Positions 39,057 through 51,259 of a stretch of 64,000 nucleotides of DNA are shown here, one piece after another. This DNA is from Selaginella tamariscina. Its lineage: Eukaryota > Streptophyta > Lycopodiopsida > Selaginellales > Selaginellaceae. The stretch is taken from contig PUQB01000973.1 in the NCBI GenBank assembly GCA_003024785.1, positions 1-64,000 on the forward strand, read 5' to 3'. The first letter of the stretch is position 1; each line of letters starts with the position of its first letter. Position numbers and translations under genes: made by a program. The notes beneath the pieces were generated by a model. The model was not told the DNA's origin and ran no database searches. It saw only the letters and a list, made by a program, of their open reading frames with translations.

Positions 39057-40950
39057 ACATCTACAAGAGATATAATGTGTATGTGTGTATGCTTGTAAAT
39101 AGAGGTGTACATAAGGGATATATAGCTATAACGTGCATCTGTTTGTATTTTGTGTATAGTTCAAAAAATGTCTTTTGTTACAAACACTATTTGCGCTCGT
39201 AACTAGTTCTTTTATTCCTTTAATAAAACTAAATTTTTTCAATATAATGTATGTATATACCATGCATTGAAATGCAAATTTAAAATGCAACATTAGTAAT
39301 TTATAGCCTCTGCCACAAAGAATTAATGAAGTTTGCTTAATATATATAAGAACTATTAAAAAATTTTAAATTATCTAGAGACTTTTGTTTTATATCTATG
39401 CGTTGTGTGCACTGCGTGTAGTATGTGTGTGTGTTATTGTCCTGAAATTTATTATTTATATTTACCCTTTTATACCTTTGAAAAACTTAAATCATGATAT
39501 TTTAATTTTTAAAATAACAATATTAATTAAAAATATATTTTTAATTCATGATATATTGCAAATGAAATAATTAAAGTTTATTAAATGTTAAATGTTAAAA
39601 AATGGAATATATAATTTGTAATATATATGTTTAATATTTTGGACTTAAATATAATAAAATACAAATTAATTATAAATTTTTATTGATTTTTTAAAAATGT
39701 TTTTTAACTTTTAATTTTAAAAATTATAAAGTTTTAAATTGAAGTTTCAAGGTTATATATGTTAATATAAAACTTTTAAGGGTATATATGAAAATATAAT
39801 AAATTTTGAGTAATTTTCCCTATTATTAATGTTTAAAACAACATAACAACATAGAACTTTAATTGGTCTAAATACATTACCATTTTAATCACCTGCACCT
39901 CTTTATTAAATAAATCTTCCAACACTAGTACCATGAGTTCAGAATGTGCAAAGACATGTTCATATAATTGGCACCACCAAACTTCTATCATGTAAATGCA
40001 CAAGCAATTAAAACCTATCAATTAAGAATTATAAAAACTAATTATGTACTTGGTTTTCAATAGATGTTACACATTTGAAACTATGGTTTTCCCAAATACC
40101 ATTCATATCCATTTCTACAAGATTAAACTCATTGCCTTTATTTGCTTTCATCAACCTTGGTCTACCTAATTTTTATACAACCTCAACATGTATATTATAC
40201 ACTAGACTTACTCATTTGTTGGTTGCTACTATATAAGAAACAATGTACTTAATTCCAACATTTATAATTGCACCCCCCAATCCACGAACTTACAATTTGC
40301 TATTTAAAAATACATATAAAATCAAAACATATTAAGTAAGAAGCTCACCATCTATACTTTATAAGGGGTCTTCTTGGAATATGACCTAAATGTCTATTTT
40401 ACAAGCCCTCTCATCTATAATGTGTAATACAACCTTTAAAACACATGCATCTAGCATTCCATAGACTAATATAATACCCTAAGTTCTTATATTTTATACC
40501 AGCTGTTGTAACATTTCAATTACCTCCTTCATGCTACTTGTTGGGTACACTCCTTTCCATCCCATGAGCTTAAGTCCACAAATCAACTAGCGTCTAGGAA
40601 TCTATAATTCTTTTGTAATATCCTTAATCTTATGACCTTCATTATGTTTAAATTAATCACTTATGTTATAATTTTATTACGACTTTTCTTTACTTTATAT
40701 GTTGATTGTTATTATTTATCTAATTATGTTGACAAAATCTAAGTGTTGAAGAAACATGTTTATTTAATGCACTTGGGTATTTAACGACAATCCGATTGGG
40801 CGTTGTTAATAAATGAAACTAGCACTTCTATTTAAAAAATTCTTTTTTTTTAACTTCCCAATTGGTGAGTTTAACATGTCAAATATGGTAAAAACACATA
40901 TAGGGTTACCTAACCTTGGGGTTGCCCTAAATCCCTTGGGTTAGGTTTAA
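38817..40950. other. 3' flank of the GYF gene and AT-rich spacer
   Basis: Includes a (CT)n tract at about 39024-39055, probably in the 3' UTR, and a likely poly(A)-signal region near 39220 (aataaa). From 39240 the sequence is AT-rich with no gene recognised. Confidence 0.5.
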
Positions 40951-42339
40951 ATGTTAATGGGTCATTCAACAAGTATATTCCTATTGAAAATGAAATTCCA
41001 TACTAACCCACTTTACAAAACAAGAAAACAAGGGGTATGTCACATCCAAAGGGCAACCTACCTATTTATGCTTAAGAGGTCCTGTCAGAGTACATGTTTC
41101 AATTATCAAAGGTTGAGGCATGTCTTCAACCTCCTCCTTCACATCAAGCTAAGGAAACACTTGCAATTAAGTAATGCATATTTGTGTTCTTATTCAATTG
41201 TGGGTGTGGGATCTTGGTTGATAAGTTCTCTTTACCAAGTTTTTAAGGGTTTACATAGGGGTTCTAAAGTTGGCATTTACAAGCCATGTTTGTGGCACAC
41301 TCTTGAGCCTGAGGAGCTATATCAAATAGCCACATAATGGGAAACAATATCAAATGTTCATGTGACACTAGGTTAGATAATACACAATACAACACTCAAG
41401 GCATGCCCTTTGGGGTTGTGTTATGAGTTTGACATTGAGGAGTTAATACTTTAGCAAGTTTGCAAGTTTAAAAGGCATTACCCGAGTTAATGTTCCACAA
41501 GTTTAATTATTGAGGCCGCTCTAGCCACCTCATCCATGCCAAGCTAGGAATAATACTTATAACTTGGCTAGTTCACACATCCCGACTCATAAGGTGAACA
41601 TTGTCTATGCACTTAACCAACTGTGGGTGTGAATTCTTGAGAGTTAAATTCTTAACATGGGTTACCATACCGGATTTTGTGGGGTTTCTCAAGAGGATTT
41701 CCAGGTTGGCATCTAACAAGTTGTGCTCATGGCATTAGGTAAAAACTTTGACATGCCTATTTCAACTTGATCACACCCCCTGGCTTGCTACCACAAGATA
41801 AGTTGGAAGTTAATCTAAAATTGTGGTGGTCAAGTCTCTAGGATGCTCACCATCCCTCAACCTTTATAACTCCTTGGCCTAGTTCATCTCAATCACACCC
41901 CTCATCATACTCAAGGTAGATCTAACTCCCATAAGTTGCTAACCTTGATGACAAGGATGATTTATGACTATAACGGTCTTCATGGGTATCTGCCACCCCA
42001 AAGTGCATCAACCCCCCATCAAGAAGCATAATACTGCAGCAAGATGTTAATAACTTTCATAAGTCTACCATTCTTAAAATGGGTTGAAATACATCACCCC
42101 TCCAAATCCTTAGCACAACTTACTCATTTGTTGTGTCTCTACAACAACACAAGGGGTTGACATCTTGCCCAAACCAAGGCAAAACTATACATGCTAAGAT
42201 CCCCTGTTATCTTGTGTGTCACCAATTCACACTAGTCATAAAGGCTACCATGGTTGCTTTAAAACTACACCTTAGTTGCTACTTTGTTTATTATTTGGCC
42301 TTGCCAACAACTTGGGTTGTCACCCTTACTAATGTGAAA
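40951..42339. repeat. Diverged direct duplication in repeat-rich DNA
   Basis: 41095-41300 and about 41500-41730 share the same order of words: cttcaacctcctccttcac...aagctaagga / ctagccacctcatccatgc...aagctaggaa, then caattgtgggtgtgggatct / caactgtgggtgtgaattct, then aaagttggcatttacaag / aggttggcatctaacaag. Both are non-coding, so this is an old tandem or LTR-type duplication. An open frame through the first copy has no recognisable product. Confidence 0.6.
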
Positions 42340-42673
42340 GGTAATCTTTGCAAGTCGTCTATGCACTCCATTCATGAGGTAAGATTCACCAAGTTGCCTT
42401 TGTGTGCTATTGATTTTTGCAATAACAAGGGGAACATGCACTCTCACTTGTAGGGTAAATTTCACTGAGTTTGCCTTTGAGTGTTATTGATCCATGCAAT
42501 AACAAGGAAGCTTCATCAAATCTGCTTTTGAATATTATTAGTCTATATAATAAGTAAGGGACCTGCAGTAGACTTCTCTATTTTGTTTTAGAGTGTTAAT
42601 TCATTCAACAACACAAGGAGCATCTAATTTCATTCTCAAGGCTATGTTGCCTTAGTGCATTATTGGTCCATTC
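42340..42673. repeat. Tandem array (unit ~65-70 bp), left part
   Basis: Four or so diverged units built from aggtaagattcaccaagttg, cctttgtgtgctattgat and caataacaagg. The same unit resumes at about 47635-47760, on the other side of the copia element, so the element seems to have inserted in the array. Confidence 0.65.
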
Positions 42674-45600
42674 TGTTACCTTATGCATCTGAACTATATA
42701 ATTGTTGTACTATCACCTTAGCAATATTGGGGTTGCTCGCGCTCAAGTTTTGCGTAAGAAAACAACTTAGATCTTGAGGAATACCATGGTATCTGAAAAA
42801 TAAAATGATAAATAATTGCACACATGTTCTGTAGTTAAGAAAGGCTGACTTGTTAAGCATAATTGATAAGATGATGAGATCTTTTATTAAACAAACCATG
42901 AATTCTCTTTCAATAATAAGAGATGCTTTTAAAATGACAAAGCAAAGATAAGCTTTTGAATAAGAGATGCTTTTGAAATGACAAAGCAAAGATAAGCTTT
43001 TGAATAAGAGATGCTTTTGAAATGGCAAAGTAAAGATAAATTTTTTAATAAAAATTGTTTTTAAAATGACAAAGTAAAGATGAGCTTTTGAATAAGAGAT
43101 GCTACAAAACAAACATGTGCTTGTGAATAAGATATACTTTTAAAATGACTTTAAATTATTTAAACCACAAAAAGCTCTTGAATAGAATATGCTTTTAAAT
43201 GAAAAAAATAAAAGAAACCATAAAAAAAGTTATTTTTGAGAAAAAGATAGAAAAGAACTAATTAAGCATTCTTAAACTTAGTAAAGTTATTTTTAAGAAA
43301 GTAAGAAAAGAGTGGCCCTTTCAAAAAGCTAGGGTATTCTCAGGGTTTCATTCAAGATGCCTATTGCTCAAAAGTTAGTTATTGTTCCTAGTTACTGAAT
43401 AGGAAATCAAGTAGTGCCACTCTTTGAGGCACCGATTATTTGAGTTGGAAATTCAGTGTTAAGAATGTTTTTTACTTAGAAGTGTTTTGCGTCATTGAAG
43501 CTGTTGATTATGCTCCTTATTAAGCTTGTCCAACTCAAGCTAATCCTCCCACTGTTGAGAACACAACAGGTATTCAAGATTAGCACAAGAAAGATCTATA
43601 TGCAAGAACCATAAATGTTGCACTATTGAAGTCTATTATTAGATTGGCTGCTAATAAAATGAACAATGTTAAAGACTTACGGGAGTTTTTGACAAGCGCT
43701 ATGGTGGCCTTTCTGAATTGGAGACACTGAAGTTTGAGAACAAACTTATTGGTCTATGCTTTAAACCTGGCCAAAATTACAATAGCCATGTGAATGAATT
43801 TCAAGAGATTGTGGAACGTCTTGTTGAGGTTGAAATCAAAATGAACAATAGACACATTATTCTATGATTCTTGGGATCATTTTCTTCAAAGTTTAAGAAC
43901 TTCGTTTTCACCTTATCTCTTAACAAGGATGCATCTTTGGAGTATGTCATTCAGGAATTACATGACCAACATTTACAAATGCAAGACATTAATAAGCTAT
44001 TGCTCTATATGTCGATCAAAAAAGAAAGAATAAGTGGCATGGTCGGGGTGGTGGTGGTGGTGGCCGTGGATGCTACTCCAACAAGCGTGGAGGTTGGCAT
44101 GGTGGTGACTGTGGATAATATAGTGATTAAACATGGCAAATTAGGAGAGTCAACAACCGGTCAACTATGGTCAATGCCTAGTCAACGGTGGTCAACGACC
44201 AGCCAATGAAGGTCTAGATTGTTCCTTAATTCCCATAGAAAGTCTCAGACAAGTCCAATCTATTATAATTGCGGTCAACCAAATCATCTTGTTTGACATT
44301 ACACTACCAACTATCGGACGACTTGAGTTACTCGCTGGGCATGCAAGATTCTCATATCAACTTCATTGTTGACCCCATCTACTTGCCTAGTAATCAGGAC
44401 AATCATATGGCATTGGAGGGACCCAATAATGATATTGATTCAAGACCATGTGCTCAAGATGAGGAACAGATTCAAGGACATGCAACCTTTAACAATGAGC
44501 TTTTTGACCATGAAGCCACTACATTCCTTGACTATGGTGCCACCAAGCACACAATTGCACATATAGACTTCCTCATAGAGTACAAGCCATTATCTACCCC
44601 AAATTTCGTGTATTTGGTGACAAATCTACAAGGTGTGGGTACTCTTGACTTTGGAGAAGGAAACAAAATCTATGGAGTTCTTCATGTGCCAACTATCCAT
44701 GTGAATTTATATTGGTGGCTTAACTAGCTCATGTGGGTATTCATGTCTCATTTGGAAATAAGGAATGTCGACTATCACGAGATAATAAAGAGTTAGCCAA
44801 AACCTCTCTAGTTGAAAATCTTTACTAAGTGATGCTTCTCTCAACTCATGATCATGTTTTCACCTTTGCTGTTACTAAGTGGGGCAATTGCACCCTCTAG
44901 CATGCAAGGCTTGCCACCTGATCTTGACACTATAAAGAACATAGGTAAATTGGTATCAAGCTTTGATTCCATTGAAGATCTCATGCTTGGATGCTGTGAA
45001 CCTACTCTCTCAGAAAGCTTCATTGACTACCATTCCATATCTCTAAGCATCACAGTGAGAACTTGCTAGAGGTTGTGCATAATGATGTTTGCAGCCCATT
45101 TCCACCATCCTTGAATGGGTCTCATTACTATGTCACTTTCATTAACGATCAGAGTAGAATGTGCTTCATTCGGTTTCTTCAACATAAAAGTAAGTGCTTC
45201 AAGGAGTTTGTGGCTATGGCAAAAATGTGCCAATCGTGGTATTTCATATCACTTGGTTCCCCACAGCAAAATGGTGTTGCTGAGAGGAAGAACCGAACTA
45301 TTCTCAACATGGTTTGTACTGTGTTAATTCATGCTTCACTGGGCGAGTTTTAGGCTGAAGCTGCACACAGTAGTGCACATTACAAACCTTGTCTATTCAA
45401 TGTCCCTAAGGGGTAAGACCACTCCACATGAGTTATGAATAGGAGAAAGGCCAGACATTGAACATTTGTGAATTTTCAACTACTTGCAATATGATTGGAA
45501 CACAAACTCTCACCACACCAACCTTGACTCTCATGGCCAAAGGTTCATCTTCTTGGGGTGTGTTTGTGTTGATGGCACTAAGGGGTACAAACTATTTGAC

Positions 45601-47622
45601 CCATCCATTAAGAAGTTTCACAATGATGTAACACTCAATTTTACAACATGTTTTTCCTTTTAGTTTTTCAATTAAGACCATTTAAGATGAGTTTCTTGAT
45701 CTGATTCTTCTCTTAGATGATGGTAACACTATTCAAGTTGTCCCACCATGAATTGACCCGGTCAACTTTTGGTCAACGGTCAACAGCTGACGGTGAATGA
45801 TCTGCAGCATGATCAGGTGAATATCCCTGCTGACTTGGATGAGGTACCAAAACACATCCAACCACCGGCACATTCAATTCTTCATCATTCTCAACACACT
45901 CGTCACCCTCCTCATTTAGTGGACTTGCTTTTATATTTCAACATGGCCATGAATGAGGATCCAAAAACATGCAAGGAAGCTCTCAATCGTGAAGATGCTG
46001 ATCTTTGGATGAGGCAAGAGATAACGGAGTAAATTTTCTTTTATGAAGAACAACACAGGACTCTTGTGTCACTACCTCCAGGGAAAAAGGTTGTTCAATG
46101 CAAGTGGACATTCAAGACCAAGAGAAAACCTGATAACACGATTGAATGATATAAATCTCAGCTAGTAGCTAAGGGTTTCAGTCAGGTTGCTAGTCAAAAC
46201 TTTCAAGAAATTTTTTCACGTGTGGTTCACTTAACAACTATTCCAGTCCTCCTAGCATTTGCAGTGGAACATCAACATCATGTACACTAGATGGATGTGA
46301 AGATAGCCTTCCTAAATGGAGATTTAAAAAAAAATCTACATGCAACAACCCAAAAGTTACATAGTTCAAGGGCAAGAGCACTTAGTTTGTAATCTGAATA
46401 AATCTTTATATGGTTTGAAACAAGCACTCGTCAGTGGTTCACAAAGATCAACACATTCCTTAAAGAAACTCTTTATGTTACTCCTTTTATGGCTAACTCA
46501 AACTTGTATATGAAGAAAGAAGGTGATCATTGCCTTGTATGTCAGTGACACCATTTTGGCTTCCAACAGCCTCAATTATCTTAGATAAGTGAAGGTTCAA
46601 CTTCAAGGTGGGTTTGAAACGGTGGACATGGGACCTATCAAATATTGTCTCAGGATTGAAGTTCACTGTGACAAGGAGTTAGGTGTTATGCACTTAAGTT
46701 CTAGCAAGAAGATTCGAGATACATTGGAGAAGTTTGGTTTCACTGGGACTACTTCTTGTGAGCAAGATACTTCGATGGTCGTGAAGAAACAACGATCTGG
46801 TGCTCCTTTTCATGATGTGTCTAAGTTTCAAAGCCTCATGGGTTCACTCGTGTATATTGCCAATTGCACTCAACCCGACATATCTCACGCTACCAACACT
46901 CTTGGACAACGAATGAAAGCCCCTACTCTAGCTGATTGGGAAGATGCTAAGAGGGTACTCATGTATTTACAAGGCACGAAGGACTTTGGCTGGTCTATAG
47001 GCACACTGGTAATAGTGAACTCAACTTTACTGCCTACACAGATGCAGACTTTGCTGGAGCAGAGGATGATTATCGGCGTTCAACTAGTGGCAGTTGTCTT
47101 ATGCTCAACGGAGGAGTGATCTCGTGGTTTTCCAAGCAACAAAGTGTATATCCATCTCGACCACCGAGGCTAAATATGTTGTAGCTAGCACAGCTGCTCG
47201 TGAGGTAGTTTGGATTAGAAGGCTACTCAAAGAGCTTGGGCTCAAGGCAACCCTATATTGCGATAACCAAGCTTTAGGCCAAATCCAAGCACATTGTTGT
47301 CCACTTCACTTTGTTTGTTTTGAGGTGCGTAAGAAGGTTCTATGCATGAAGTATCTTCCTACCCACGAGATGATTGCTGATATCTTCACGGAGGCACTAG
47401 GCACTACTCTCTTTGAGTAGCATCGACAAGCACTTGGGGTTATTGTAGATCCTATCACCATCACCTAAAACTGAAGACTTGAGCTGGAGGGGGGAGCTAT
47501 ATGGAGTACATGGAGTTTTCATTTCCAGCTTAATTTAACTGGAGGGATGTTAGCTTATGCATCTGAACTATATAAGTGTTGTACTACCTACCCTAATAGC
47601 TAAGTTGTCCTTACGGGTAACA
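42674..47622 (+). mobile_element. Degenerate Ty1/copia LTR retrotransposon
   Basis: Plus-strand copia order: gag (GSFSSKFKNFVFTLSLNKDAS, near 43870), a ruined CCHC knuckle (YYNCGQPNH, 44262), protease (FLDYGATKHT, near 44525), integrase (LEVVHNDVCSPFPPSLNGSH, near 45063; PQQNGVAERKNRTI, near 45262), reverse transcriptase (WTFKTKRKP, VAKGFSQVASQ, then MDVKIAFLNGDLK near 46292; YIANCTQPDISHA) and RNase H (ADADFAGAEDDYRRSTSGS; the end LPTHEMIADIFTEAL). So integrase precedes RT, as in copia. Many stops and frame breaks make it non-functional. A purine-rich tract (ggaggga) precedes tgttagcttatgcatctgaac at 47548; a similar start is at 42674. The terminal repeats look very short (~75 bp, TGTTA...TAACA), so their limits are tentative. 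Confidence 0.85.
42915..43115. repeat. 44-bp minisatellite inside the copia 5' region
   Basis: Four to five units of 44 bp starting aataagagatgcttttgaaa and containing gacaaagcaaagataagctt. The first units are nearly identical, later ones diverged. It creates a repetitive minus-strand open frame that is not a gene. Confidence 0.85.
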
Positions 47623-47629
47623 TTTTCAT

Positions 47630-47790
47630 TCATTTCCAAGGTAAGTTTCACCATATTGCCTTTGTGCATTATTGGTCCATCCAACAACACACCACCTCAT
47701 CTCCAAGGTAAGTTTCACTATGCCACCTTTGTGCATTGTTAATACATCCAACAACACGGCCAGCACTCAACCTTATCTTTCGGTAGGTTT
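47630..47790. repeat. Tandem array (unit ~65-70 bp), right part
   Basis: Two clear units (ccaaggtaagtttcacca, cctttgtgcattattggtcc, atccaacaacac) and a third decayed one. Same family as 42340-42673. Confidence 0.65.
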
Positions 47791-48362
47791 TACAAAATTT
47801 GCCCTTGAAATCGCCTCACACGAAGACGGTCTATGCAAGCTTCTTGGGTGGACACAAGATGGATAATGTTCCTTGTGTCAAGTTAGAAACAAAAAAACTT
47901 GAAATGAGGGCACTTCTGTTCATTCTGAGGTATCGGAAGTGTCCATTTTTTCCAAGCTTTTTCTGTAAAATTTAGGAGGATTGTCTATTGCTGACTGGAG
48001 CTGACTGAGACGCATAGTGATTGTCTATACACACACGCACGCATATGCGCTCTAACACACACACTATCTATATGCGTATGTATCTTTCTTAGGTGAGTGT
48101 GGAGGTGCGAAGGCACTTCAGCTTGAGTTTCAGGATTGGTAAAAGAAGATCAGGAACGAACCTGGGAGTTGCATATTTTATTCCAAGTGGACCAGCAAAT
48201 GGAATATTTGTCCAACAGCACATGAGAATGCAATGCAGTTTGAAGGCAGTGGCAAGTCCAAGTCGTTAGTAGAGCCAGAGAGTTACCGGATATCGTCTGA
48301 TTACAAAAAACTATAAAGCCGTTTCTTCCTCAAACTATTAATAACCAAGTTAATTTCCAATT
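47791..48362. other. Spacer without a recognised gene
   Basis: Nothing recognised on either strand. Some of it may be copia flank or a broken host gene. Confidence 0.4.
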
Positions 48363-48367
48363 GTGTG

Positions 48368-48463
<96 letters not shown>
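48363..48463. repeat. Compound microsatellite (GT)n(AT)n(GA)n
   Basis: About 100 bp of pure dinucleotide runs: gt, then ta, then ga. Confidence 0.95.
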
Positions 48464-48465
<2 letters not shown>

Positions 48466-48597
48466 AAGAGAAGATTCTGTTTTCTGGCAGCGAAACCGGG
48501 GCAAAGAGAAAAAGGTTTGGCTTAATCCCAAACCTTAATCCTCCTCATACACCCAACAAAACCAGCAAGCAGTGTCGGACACTAGCCTCCTATTTCT

Positions 48598-49662
48598 TCA
48601 TACTTGTCGATCGTAGATGACTTCGGCCAGCAACTTGTACATAACAGGAGATTCCGTCCACTTCCAGTCTTCCAAATCTTCTTCCATAGTACCATCCTCA
48701 TCAACCTCAAACTCGGATAACTTGGTTGCAAGCTCCGACGCTGACATTTCCTCCATGCGTAAATGCGGAACTCTGATCCTTGCCATCCTCGCCCAATAGC
48801 AATTGCGCTTGCTCTCTGGAAAGTCGAGCTCAGAAGGTTGGTACAGCTTGAATGGATTCAGCTTCATACTCCAGTACAGGCTGACTGTTGTCTCCCTCCG
48901 TGTCACATCAAATCTGGAGGGGACACACTCCGGAGCTAGTGGTGTGAATGCTGGGAATGCAACACCCGCACGAAGTTGAGCATCTGCAAATGGAATGGCT
49001 TTAGTCAGTCATTCTAAGAAAATTACTTAGCTTACATGATACGCTTGTCCCAATCACCACGGGCAAATGCGACTTGTAGAGCCACAGTCTCGCATGCACA
49101 ACAGCTATTGCGATGTTCTCCTCATGGGTGAGGTGAAGCGAGGGACAAATGAGGGGAAGCGGCTTCACAAGGAAGTCCTCCAGAACTTGAGCTACCTCAT
49201 CTGGAAACAGCACACTAGCGTCACACAATAAACAATACAACGAACCATTCGTGAGTCCAAGATCAAATCGGGATGAACATTGTTGGACGGGGATGTCCTC
49301 CAACAGGAAGTCCAGCTCAGTATAAATCCTAAACCCTTTGTTCTCCGCTCTGAATTTCGCATACGGATTCCTGCATCCAAGACTCTATGCAAGAAAATTG
49401 CAATGAGGAGTTCAGCAGACATACCTCCTCAAAATACTCATCCAGCCGAAAACTCGGCACATATTTTTGAACGTACCACGCTTCTATAAGATCGTACAGA
49501 GATCCTTCTTCCCTGCAAGTCAGGCAACGATTCCGAAACGACCAAATTGACCTCCTGTACTCAAGAGTGAGATTGACAACTTCTAGTAGCCCCTTGATGG
49601 CTGCTGCTGCCGCCGAAGACAGCATCCACACGCCTCTGCTCCTTAATCGCTTCCGCTTCCAT
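48598..49662 (-). CDS. Unrecognised spliced gene, 3 exons
   Basis: I do not recognise this family. Likely exons on the minus strand: 49425-49662, 49036-49370, 48598-48983, with proper GT-AG borders (donor gtatgt, donor gtaagc). The start chosen (MEAEAIKEQRRVDAV) is followed by a probable frame slip into LEYRRSIWSFRNRC, LYDLIEAWYVQKYVPSFRLD. Exon 2 gives NPYAKFRAENKGFRIY, IPVQQCSSRFDLGLTNGSLY and LEDFLVKPLPLICP; exon 3 gives VPSRFDVTRRETTVSLYWSM, PFKLYQPSELDFPESKRNCY and, at the end, DWKWTESPVMYKLLAEV. The mix of charged and aromatic residues and correct splicing argue for a real, mostly alpha-helical soluble protein of roughly 310-320 residues. No membrane segment, signal peptide or metal-binding motif stands out. 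Confidence 0.62.
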
Positions 49663-49989
49663 TCTCTAACCCTATAGCGTGCCCTGGATCCAAGGAGAAT
49701 ATTCACCTCATTTTATAGACTTGAATATTCAAAGAATATGCTCCCCGGGACCACGTAGTAATTATGAATGGCAGAGGTCCTATCAAGGTAATATACACGA
49801 GAGAGAGAGAGAGCTTGCAGTAGCATGCTCATCCTAGTAATTAGCTTAACTCAGTAAACAATCGTGTATATATACATGTGTGTGCGGGTTTCTATGTACA
49901 TGTATGTATATGCAATACTCTCTCTCTCTCTCTCTCTCGCACACACACACACAAGGATCCAAAAATGAAACAAACTCATGTTTACAATT
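49663..49989. other. Spacer with microsatellites
   Basis: Upstream of the minus-strand unknown gene. Contains (GA)n at about 49798-49814 and a (CT)n(AC)n run at about 49917-49954; otherwise nothing recognised. Confidence 0.6.
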
Positions 49990-50800
49990 AAGCGACAAAC
50001 ATATGCCAAACTTTTTGCAGTGCATTTACTCCGCCTTTGTCAATCCCTTCTCGGCTTTTACACAAATCCACATTGCAGGGGACAAATGGCATTTCATATC
50101 CTAACACATCCACAATGCAACAATAATGCTGCCTTGTAGCTTGCATTTCATAATCATATAACATGGAAATAAACACATTCCTTGCCATGTCCACCTTGCC
50201 TTTCCCGCTGAACGCATTCAAAACTGGAGTATCCACCATCTTTAGCTCGTTAAACACCTCAACAACCTGCTTATACAACTTAAGGATGGACTCCGACAAT
50301 AAGCTGGTTTCCCTCTGGAATTCTGTGTAGGATAGTCTTGGCTACGTACCCATTCCAAGCATATGCTATTAGCAAGATGTTCCATGAGAGTAAGTCCCTC
50401 TCAGGTAGTTGTTTGAAGAACAAAGTAGCTTCGAGTACCTGCCCAGTCTCCACATACACCCATACTAACACGAGAGAACATCTCTTTTTGCCATATAATC
50501 AAATGGTATGTTTGGCTTCCTCCTAATATACTTACTTTACAGGAACTGAACTACCCTGTTGAATATGAGAACTGCTACCGTATGCAACGAGGATTGCAGT
50601 CCATGCAACCGCATCTTTACAAGGGAGATATATACCCGTTCTGAGTATATGCACTTAGCATTGAAGTCCATGAAATTAAGTCCCATTTTGGCATCGAATC
50701 AAACATCGTTTTAGCTTCTTCAAGCTGGTTTTCTTCACTGTAGGCAAGTATCATAGAAGTTAAGGCAATTAAGTTCCCACCGAGGCAATCGAATTCAGCA
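49990..50800 (-). pseudogene. PPR protein pseudogene
   Basis: Several pentatricopeptide motifs read on the minus strand, but in different frames. Near 50640-50780: MILAYSEENQLEEAKTMFDS followed by MPKWDLISWTSMLSAYTQNG. Near 50560-50620: AVAWTAILVAYGSS. Near 50300-50480: WVYVETGQVLEATLFFKQLP, then ERDLLSWNILLIAYAWNGY. Near 50000-50290: LNAFSGKGKVDMARNVFISM. Repeated frame breaks and no start or full gene make it a remnant. PPR proteins act in organelle RNA processing and editing and are abundant in land plants. Confidence 0.8.
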
Positions 50801-50883
50801 AAATGAAATGCAGGATTATTGATTATAAATAATGATCATGACTGCGCCTTGTTGCACTGGCCATGCTTGTGTGAAAACCCCAA

Positions 50884-51015
50884 CTTTGCTAGAGCACCTG
50901 CTTGTGTACTGAAAACCCCGGCTTTGCTAGAGCGCCATGCTTGTGTACTGAAAACCCCGGCTTTGCTAGAGCGTCATGCTTATGTACTGAAAACCCCGGC
51001 TTTGCTAGAGCGCCT
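50884..51015. repeat. 39-bp tandem repeat
   Basis: Three to four units starting ctttgctagag at 50884, 50922, 50961 and 51000, a period of 38-39 bp. 39 bp is 13 codons, so the plus-strand reading repeats KTPALLERHACVL. It lies between the two PPR fragments. Confidence 0.9.
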
Positions 51016-51119
51016 ACCCTGCCCAGCCCTAACAATCAGATTTAAATTAAAGCTGGAATGTACTGCCAATATGCAGTTCTCAAGTTTAAGTTATTGCATC
51101 TCCGAAGCAAGAACGCACT

Positions 51120-51252
51120 GCCTGATACAGACATGCTCGTGTATGTGAGATGTGGACATCTTCCGTTCAAAACTGTTACAGCATGGATTTCCATGATATC
51201 AGGATGGGCTTTGTGGCAGCACACTCACTGCCTGTGCAAGTCTTGCATCTGA
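51120..51252 (+). pseudogene. PPR fragment on the opposite strand
   Basis: On the plus strand DTDMLVYVRCGHL then TVTAWISMISGWA read as one degenerate PPR unit (x-MYxKCG ... VTAWTSMISGYA). It faces the minus-strand PPR remnant, so the locus was rearranged or two PPR copies decayed here. Confidence 0.6.
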
Positions 51253-51259
51253 AGAGGCA

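Noticed and set aside
40951..41337. Frame of 128 codons
   Set aside because: It lies in a duplicated non-coding repeat (41.1 and 41.5 kb) and its translation resembles nothing known; the second copy has no matching frame.
42681..43112. Minus-strand frame of 143 codons with repeated LCHFKSISYSKAY
   Set aside because: It is created by a 44-bp minisatellite in the copia element, not by a protein repeat under selection.
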